Part shown: piece by piece, positions 57,710 through 64,000 of the stretch
Layout: each line of letters opens with the position of its first letter
How positions within the stretch are numbered: position 1 is the stretch's first letter
Origin: Entophlyctis helioformis
Taxonomy: Eukaryota; Chytridiomycota; Chytridiomycetes; Chytridiales; Chytriomycetaceae
DNA length: 64,000 bases
NCBI GenBank assembly: GCA_025526915.1
Contig: JAHLKH010000030.1
Location: forward strand, 1-64,000
Direction of reading: 5' to 3'
The notes under the pieces: model-generated
What the model was told of the DNA's origin: nothing
The model's input: only the letters and a program-made list of their open reading frames with translations
Database searches by the model: none
Translations under genes and position numbers: made by a program

Positions 57710-59152
57710 ATGCACTCTTCCGACGGAACCATGACGCCCCCACCATCGCCCATCCAGCAGCCCTCGACGCCGTCGTCACCCCACGCCCCGCAGCTCGACC
57801 CTCCTCTGGGCGACAGCCACTGGGACCGGCTGCCCGCCGAAGTTGTCCAAATCATCTTCGACTGGACAGGTCCTCTCACTCGCCTGGTGAATGGCGTGCA
57901 AACCCGCAGCGAGCTGCGTGCGTGGAGGTCCCGCCGCACAGGCGAGCGCAGCCGGCTGGCGGTCTGGCAGGAGGCCATCCGGCTCGACTGGGACGGCGAC
58001 TTGAATCTGCTGCCGGACGTCGAGCTCAGCATCAGCGATTCATCGTCCGCAGCAGCCGCCGTCATGCTGCAGGTGCGCTCGCGCATCAGCTACCACCGCC
58101 TGTGTTTCCGCTTTCCCAACCAGGCGAACGGGGAGACAGACGCCGATTTGGACGAGGCTCTCAACCACTACGGCATCGGCTACCACGGCGGCCTGCCGAC
58201 ACCGGCTGCTTCGTCTGCTTCGTCGTTGACAGAGCCTGCCACCGACCACACACTGCAGCAGACCCGGCTGACGCAGCACGCCAAGCACGCCCAGCACGCC
58301 CAGCAGACGCATGCCGAGACACACGCACACGCACAGATTGCCGACCGCCGTCGCCTCGGGTCGCAGCTGCGGCAGATTCCAATGCACAACTGCTGGCTGG
58401 ATGTGCTTGACCTGACCTCGTCTCCCATCGCCATTGGCTGGCACGCGATTCTGTTTGGCCATGCCAGCCTGCTCCATCACCTCGCCTTTGACCTCAAGGC
58501 CATCGACCTGGCTCAGTACAGCCGGTTCGGCAGTCTGGGTCTGGCCATGGACCTCGCAGCCACGCATCACACGACACACGTGCTCGACATGCTGCACGGT
58601 GCTGGAAACCGCGCGTGCAGCACAGCCGCCATGGATTGGGCCGCGAGTCACGGCGCGCTCGACACGGTCATCTGGCTCCACACCAACCGCACCGAGGGCT
58701 GCACGACCGAGGCGATGGACGGCTCTGCCGCCGCAGGGCACTTGCATGTCGTGCAGTGGCTTCACGCCAACCGCACCGAAGGATGCACCACGCGCGCCAT
58801 GGAGAGTGCAGCAAAGGCGGGCCATCTCGACGTCGTCGCTTGGCTGCATGCCAATCGTACCGAGGGATGCACGAGCGATGCCATGGACCTCGCCGCCGAG
58901 TACGGCCATCTGGACGTGCTGCAGTTCTTACACGAGAACCGATCGGAAGGATGCACGGTGCATGCCCTGACATCTGCTGCCGAGCGAGGCGATCTGGACG
59001 TGGTCGAGTATGTGGCAAGCACCGTCCAAGATGCAGAGATGATCCAGCAAGCAATGAACATGCTGGAAGAGTCTGGCGAGGAGAGCACGCTCAACTCGAT
59101 CCCGATCCTCGAGGCACGGCTGGCCGAGCTTGAGGAGTCCATGGATGAATAA
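57710..59152 (+). CDS. F-box-like / ankyrin-repeat protein
   Basis: Single exon of 480 codons starting MHSSDGTMTPPPSP. F-box-like WDRLPAEVVQIIFDWTGPL, then RLDWDGDLNLLPD (shared with the ankyrin half at 53607), a His/Gln-rich loop, and at least five ~33-residue repeats of the form HLHVVQWLHANRTEGCTTRA (58615-58960), a variant common in large F-box/ankyrin families of chytrids and some protists. Probably an adaptor of a ubiquitin ligase, by analogy. Same order of flank as 53607 (tRNA-Gln, LINE scrap, ankyrin gene) indicates tandem duplication. Confidence 0.8.
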   Translation: MHSSDGTMTPPPSPIQQPSTPSSPHAPQLDPPLGDSHWDRLPAEVVQIIFDWTGPLTRLVNGVQTRSELRAWRSRRTGERSRLAVWQEAIRLDWDGDLNLLPDVELSISDSSSAAAAVMLQVRSRISYHRLCFRFPNQANGETDADLDEALNHYGIGYHGGLPTPAASSASSLTEPATDHTLQQTRLTQHAKHAQHAQQTHAETHAHAQIADRRRLGSQLRQIPMHNCWLDVLDLTSSPIAIGWHAILFGHASLLHHLAFDLKAIDLAQYSRFGSLGLAMDLAATHHTTHVLDMLHGAGNRACSTAAMDWAASHGALDTVIWLHTNRTEGCTTEAMDGSAAAGHLHVVQWLHANRTEGCTTRAMESAAKAGHLDVVAWLHANRTEGCTSDAMDLAAEYGHLDVLQFLHENRSEGCTVHALTSAAERGDLDVVEYVASTVQDAEMIQQAMNMLEESGEESTLNSIPILEARLAELEESMDE

Positions 59153-59270
59153 AGACGCTGTCAATACGAGGCTCGAAATCAGATGACAGTCACGTGACCC
59201 GTCTCACATTCTGGCTTGTGTCTGGACTTGCACGGCAATTGGACTTTTATCCACTCAATTTCAGCCAGCC

Positions 59271-60446
59271 ATGCCCCCCAAGGTCGACCCCAACCAGGTT
59301 GTTTACGGTGAGTGGCATCGCCTCGAGCAGCAACAGCGGCAGCAGCGCAGCAGGGCACAGCAGGACGACGCATCCACCACACGGGCCACGATGGGATGGA
59401 TGGGATGCATCTGTCCATCCCATCCGCTTGGTCCATCCATCCCTTCCGGCCGCCTGCCAAGTCTCTGCTGCTGCTGCTGCTGCTGCATGGAATCGTCAGC
59501 GTGAATCGACTTGGACACTGACTCTTGGCTGCTGAACATGTGACACGGCGACAACGACAACAACGACAACGGTAACGACTTGACACCAACCAGTTGTTAT
59601 CCGTTCCACCGGTGGTGAGGTTCCTGGTGGTTCCGTCCTTGCTCCCAAGCTTGGTCCCCTTGGTGTTGTACGTATAGCTCGCCATGTGTGCCAAGTCTGT
59701 GCTCCTTTCCAGCAAGTCGCAGTCAACTCGGCAGCAGCAGCAGTGATAACAGCAGCATCACAGACGCATGGCAGCAGCAACCGTACAGGAGCAGCAGTCG
59801 CCGCCCTTTTTCAACACCAGGACTGGACTGCACCTGGATTCGGCTTGTTTCGGATCCCGGCCGGCAGCAGCTTGGAGGAGGATGCACTTGCTGGATCGGA
59901 GCAGAGACAGCAGCGGTGTTGCGGCTGCCGCCTCTGCAATGTGGTACTGACGATGTTGAACGGCATTGGAATGACAACGACAACAGCCCCCAAGAAGGCT
60001 GGTGATGACATCGCCAAGGCCACCCAGGCCTACAAGGGCCTGAAGGTCACTGTCCGCCTTGCCATCCAGAACCGTCAGGCTACCGTCGAGGTTCTCCCCT
60101 CTGCCTCCACCCTTATCATCCAGGCCCTCAAGGAGCCTGCTCGTGACAAGAAGAAGGAGAAGAACAGTATGTTTTGGTGCACACGCTGGCTGTGGCTGCA
60201 TCGGCTGTCGACGCTGACGATTGCATCTGGCATTCAACAGTCAAGCACAACGGCAACATCTCTCTCGAGCAGATCTACGAGATTGCCCGCAAGATCCAGC
60301 ACAAGTCGTACGCCAAGGAGTTCTCTGGCAACGTCAAGGAGGTTCTCGGCACCGCATTCTCTGTTGGCTGCACTGTCGACGGCCAGTCTCCCCAGGACCT
60401 CATCCAGAAGATCCAGTCTGGCGAGATTGAGACCCCCTCTGCGTAA
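59271..60446 (+). CDS. RPL12: 60S ribosomal protein L12 (uL11)
   Basis: Stalk-base protein of the large subunit. Exons 59271-59307 ([12 protein letters not shown]), 59594-59667 ([20 protein letters not shown]), 59987-60166 ([39 protein letters not shown]) and 60241-60446 ([37 protein letters not shown]). All uL11 domains are present and the length is typical. The junction of exons 2 and 3 is one base short of frame (expected GG before TACGTAT), surely an assembly error in so essential a gene. The long third intron (~320 bp) carries only CAG-type low complexity. Confidence 0.93.
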
Positions 60447-60571
60447 ATGCAGCAGTATAAAACCCTGATCGTTCCATCACCCTTTCCATGCCCGTCTGTG
60501 CCATCGCATCACTCGCCGATCTGGCATGCGTCCGCTTGCCATCCTTTGCCGGCAACCTTGAAGCCAGCCGC

Positions 60572-61396
60572 ATGGCAGCAGCAACGCCGAGAACGTACCA
60601 GTGCGCGTTGTATGGCGAGCTGCCACACACCAGCCTGGGCAAGCTGCTTGAGCGCATGGTGGGTCTCTGCGGCGACACTCTGCACCAGGGCTCGTCCCGC
60701 TTCTGCGAGCACGACATCTGCTTCATCCCCACAGGTGCGCATATGCGTTCGAGTGCCGGCGGCCGTCGACAGCCAACTGACGGCTGCTGAGCCAGTCGAG
60801 ACACCGTTTGGGCCGTCACGCAACGACGACATGGTGCTGCGGCTGCGCTCCAGGGCCCTCGACCCGTCCACCGGCGCCTTTATCGACTTTCCCAGTCGCC
60901 AATGGTCTGTGCATGTCCTGCCACCACTGCCGGCATGCCATGTCTCGCTCACATCCGATCCAACGGCAGGACGCTGTCGCATCTGTCGCCGCCAGAGCCG
61001 CCCAAGCCAGGATCCAAGCTCGCCACACACCGCGCCGTGTACCAAGTGCCCATCCAAGGCGACGTGTTCCAGTACATGAGCATGCTCGGATACCGGTACG
61101 GCCGCCCTCTCCAGCCGTCCGACCCATCAACTGACGCATCAACATCAACACATCACCATTAACAGATTCAACTTTGAGTACGTGAGCAGGGGATACCAGT
61201 TCACGCATGGCCGTGTCACCATCACCATCTTCCGAGTGTACCGAGTGCGGACCAGTACCGTGTCAGCAGCGCCGTCCCGCTCGACCCAGACTCGACCAGC
61301 TGGGTTGTGCAGGTCACGTCGCCGATCGTCGCGCAGGATCAAGTCGTCCGCACGAGCGACGAGTTGTTCGAGTTTGCCAACCACGTTGCAGGGTGA
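60572..61396 (+). CDS. Mediator subunit 18 (MED18/Srb5)-like
   Basis: Head-module subunit of the Mediator co-activator. Exon 1: YQCALYGELPHTSLGKLLER, MVGLCGDTLHQG, FCEHDICFIPT (ends about 60735). Next exons: NDDMVLRLRSRAL, VPIQGDVFQYMSMLGYR, then FNFEYVSRGYQFTHGRVTIT and FRVYRV, and finally SWVVQVTSPIVAQDQVV...DELFEFANHVAG with TGA at about 61394. The gyr..yEyv.rGy.F..g.v.I.i.r.yr pattern is typical of MED18. A frame change near 61250 (one base) and an unclear intron near 60905-60955 remain. Confidence 0.75.
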
Positions 61397-61924
61397 GAGG
61401 GCTGCGTCTGCCGCGTGCACGCGTGCATGGCTGCCAAACGGTGGTTGCTGACACGATGCGCTGGCTAGACTCGTGTCGCTGGTGGTGGTTGACCATGCAA
61501 GTCTGCAAAACAGAATACACTACACGACTTGAATCTGTAAAGAATGCATGTCCGGTGCATGGTGAGAATCGTTTATGGGCAACAGTAGGAATGGCAGAAG
61601 GAAGAGGGCGACGAGGTGTCAGGGAGAATATTTTGTAGGGTTTTGGATATTGTGGCATGTCAAAGGTGGGGCGGATGCGTGTGGTACATGAATGCCCTCT
61701 GCCCTCCAGTCCGTGTATTGATGCTGCTGAGAGTCGGTGGTCTGGTGCGGTGGGTGTTGGACGGCGAGCAGAGTGGCGTTGAATAAGGGGTGGGTAACGG
61801 GACTTGGAGAGGATAAGAATATGGGCTATTGTTCACGATGGTGTCTGCTATGCTGTGTGAGGCTGTGACTTGACATGCTGTGCCATGACGTGCTGTGCGT
61901 GTGTGCCGTCGGAGTACAAGAGCG
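61397..61924. other. 3' intergenic spacer, no gene seen
   Basis: Between convergent MED18-like and the acidic protein gene; fairly AT-richer than the genes; no coding or RNA feature recognised. Confidence 0.5.
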
Positions 61925-62632
61925 TCAGAAGAGATCGCCAATGGCAGCCTCGCGATACTGCGGGTCAAACACGAGTAGATCGGCCTCGCTGTCGTCGCTG
62001 TCCGTGTTGCTGCATTGCTGGTCCTGCGTGTGACGCTGCTCATGCTGCTGCGGATGTTGCAGACGGTGCTTGTGGTGATCGCGGCGCTCGGGCTGTGAGT
62101 CTGACAGATCCTGTGCTTGTTGCTTCTCGTGGTCCAGCAGCGCCTGATGGCTCTCAAACAGGTACACTTGCTCGTACTCGTCCTGCGACAGCGACACGTC
62201 GCACATGCTGTCAAGCAGGTCGTCAAAGTCGCTGTCGCTGTATGCATGCGCGCCGCTGTCTTCGCTGTCCGCGTCGTCGATCGTGCCGCGCATGGTGGTA
62301 TCGTCGTCTTGGTCAAACAGCGAAAAGGGCTGGCTGTCGTAGTAGGCGAGGCGGTTGACAAAGGCGAGCTGGCTGTGGACGATCTGCGTGTTCAAGGACC
62401 GAAAGGCCTCCTTTTTGAGTGTGCGGATCGACTGCAGCGACGGCATTTGGTAGTGGTGGTGGTGGGGCAGGACGCTGTGCTTCTTTGTCTGCTGCTTGTG
62501 GGTGTGCTTGTGCGAGTACTGCTGGCGAAGCGTCTTCTTCTTGCACGTGGCCGTCGGTCCAGCTGCTGCGCATGCCGATGCAGCGGACGAGGCTTGCGAG
62601 CTTTTTCTGCTCTGCTGAGTGACAGCGACCAT
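61925..62632 (-). CDS. Hypothetical acidic, His/Gln-rich protein (235 aa)
   Basis: Intact single exon starting MVAVTQQSRKSSQASSAASA. A basic His-rich N-terminal third is followed by a helical core (LKKEAFRSLNTQIVHSQLAF, VNRLAYYD), an acidic stretch (FDQDDDTTMRGTIDDADSED, DSDFDDLLDSMCDVSLSQDE), His/Gln repeats and a C-terminal acidic patch ending AAIGDLF. No known family; the composition suggests a nuclear regulator but that is a guess. Confidence 0.55.
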   Translation of the reverse strand: MVAVTQQSRKSSQASSAASACAAAGPTATCKKKTLRQQYSHKHTHKQQTKKHSVLPHHHHYQMPSLQSIRTLKKEAFRSLNTQIVHSQLAFVNRLAYYDSQPFSLFDQDDDTTMRGTIDDADSEDSGAHAYSDSDFDDLLDSMCDVSLSQDEYEQVYLFESHQALLDHEKQQAQDLSDSQPERRDHHKHRLQHPQQHEQRHTQDQQCSNTDSDDSEADLLVFDPQYREAAIGDLF

Positions 62633-63374
62633 TCAGAGCGAGGAAGCGAGTGTTGTCAGTGCCGGGAGTGGCTGCTGCGGCATGCTGCACTGGCCTGTCG
62701 GCTGGCTGGCCTGGCTAGCCTGGCTAGACTGGACGAGAGCGGCAGAATGCCTCGTTGCCTGCCTGCTGGTGGCCAAATCCAAAAAAGAGGCAGGCACTCG
62801 GCCAGCAAGCCAGCCAGTCGCCGTCAGCGCAACCAAGCCAAGGCGGGAAACCAACACACCTTGCGGCCCAGATACGGACTCAATCGCTGCGAGTGCGAGT
62901 GCGAGTGCGAGTGCGGGCTGTGCAGCAGGCCCTTGTACAGGTCTCGCTCGAGCAGGCCGCCAAAGCCGTCACAGAAGAGGCTGCGATGATGCGGGCTGCC
63001 TGCGCTCGCACGCTCAAACAGCTGCTGGCCAGGGCGGCTTCCCGTCATCTGCCACGGCCCAAGCGTCAGCAGCCTGCATGAACGGCCAGTGGACGTAGCA
63101 CACCTGCAAGCATGCCACACACACACACACACACACACCTATATTGCCGAGGGTCCCGTCAAGCCTTGCGTGGGTCCCGGATCCAATAAAAACGACGAAT
63201 CACGTGCAATGTCACGTGACACTGATTCCACCTGGCCATGTCCAACGTCGATTGATTGTGCCACGGCGACCAACAGACCCGTATTCCTGTTGGTTGGTGA
63301 CATGCGCTCGCAGATGTGTACCGCCCACTGGCCGTTCGTGCTGGCTGCTGACTCGCTCGTTGCCCCATAGTGCT
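62633..63374. other. Intergenic or unresolved small gene
   Basis: Plus-strand frame near 62910-63081 (AVQQALVQVSLEQAAKAVTE, ACARTLKQLLARAASRHLPR) looks helical and coding-like but has no convincing first exon; a GCGAGT hexamer run precedes it at 62890-62920. CA repeat at 63118-63138. Confidence 0.35.
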
Positions 63375-64000
63375 ATGCGATATGGACTGATTGACGACGA
63401 GGAGCTTCCTGCAGAGAGCCCTCTGTCTTCAACGCAGCTTCAGGGCCCGTCCAGCAGTCACAGCCAGAGCCACAGGCAGGGCCGCGTACATGGGCGGGCG
63501 GCAACCGCAAAGTCGCCCTTCAACGTCCCTGCGGCGGCTTCTGGCGCCAACACCAGCGGCTCGCGGCTGATGTGCGTGTTGTGTCCAACTTGGCTGCTGC
63601 TGACGCCATCTGGATGCTGACTGGCTTGATGCGACGACCATCACCACCAGCAGCAGCGGCCGCAGCGGCCGATCAACGCCATCAAGGACCCCCACAAAGA
63701 CCAGTCAGAGCCATGACCAGCATGCTACGCCGCTCCAGACACCGCAGCGCACACCTTTTCAGCCATTCGACGTGCAGCCATTCGACGCTCAGACTCCCTC
63801 TCGGACGCCGGCTTCAAGCGCAACGCACCACTTTTCCCGAACCGTGCGGCTGCTGCAGTCGCCCGACAGAGGCTCGGTTTCACGAGACCAGATCCTGGCC
63901 CAGATCGACTCGGATGCAACGGCCGCCATGCCCGCCAAAGCATCCCAGCATCTGGCCGTCGTAGAGGCCATCAGCAGTCGCGTCCAGGCTCAGATCCAGA
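63375..64000 (+). CDS. S/T/P-rich protein, 5' part (runs off the window)
   Basis: Exon 1 63375-63571 (MRYGLIDDEELPAESPLSST...), intron 63572-63650 with GTGCGT donor, then exon 2 from 63651 to the edge. It contains repeated TP motifs (RSTPSRTPTKTSQ, ATPLQTPQRTPFQPF, AQTPSRTPASSATH) that look like proline-directed kinase sites, and then a predicted helix (VSRDQILAQIDSDATAAM, HLAVVEAISSRVQAQIQ). Not recognised; 3' end missing. Confidence 0.55.

Overview
The window is nuclear DNA of an intron-rich, GC-rich fungus. Conserved genes are split by many short GT..AG introns (mostly 50-150 bp, often with a CTAAC or CTAAT branch point), tRNAs carry the eukaryotic layout, and the gene set (CDT2/DTL, PIG-T, MED18, OST3/6, RPL12, PABPN1/Pab2, OPT transporter, CAB4-type PPAT) is eukaryotic. 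F-box-like/ankyrin proteins, Fanzor sequences and an AMSDH/KMO gene set fit an early-diverging zoosporic fungus (a chytrid, possibly Rhizophydiales). That placement is inference from gene content.

Layout. 1-1095: 3' part of a Fanzor (TnpB-like, RuvC) element whose right end lies in the 3' end of an MRNIP-like gene. 1.1-12 kb: MRNIP-like (-), CHY/RING zinc-finger E3 (+), RasGAP with a very long insert (+), phosphopantetheine adenylyltransferase (-). 12-15 kb: RidA-family deaminase (+) and 2-aminomuconic semialdehyde dehydrogenase (-), convergent. 15-20 kb: two paralogous 7-TM proteins (-); a third is at 33.7-36 kb (+). 20-33 kb: CDT2 (-), aldo-keto reductase (+), kynurenine 3-monooxygenase (-), a small unknown gene, an OPT transporter (+), PIG-T (-). 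36.4 kb: tRNA-Asp. 36.7-44 kb: a near-complete Fanzor locus on the minus strand in which a Fanzor gene with all three RuvC acidic residues is preceded, same strand, by a FEN1/XPG-family nuclease reading frame. 44.6-52.2 kb: PABPN1-like, F-box/LRR, beta-carbonic anhydrase, OST3/6, OHCU decarboxylase (-). 52.3-59.2 kb: two tandem copies of a block tRNA-Gln + LINE remnant + F-box/ankyrin gene; the first ankyrin gene is fused in frame to a LINE reverse transcriptase. 59.2-64 kb: RPL12, MED18, an unknown acidic protein, and the start of an S/T/P-rich gene.

The main novelty candidate is the Fanzor + XPG-like nuclease locus, with a second Fanzor copy that fixes the right end and a conserved noncoding 3' segment that is a candidate guide RNA. 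The ankyrin-RT fusion is the second.

Caution on reading frames: almost every conserved gene here, including housekeeping ones (RPL12, PIG-T, CAB4, MED18, OPT), needs one or more single-base corrections, usually one missing base. This looks like residual long-read indel error, so frameshifts in the Fanzor or other genes should not be taken as proof of pseudogenes. Exon coordinates were read by eye.
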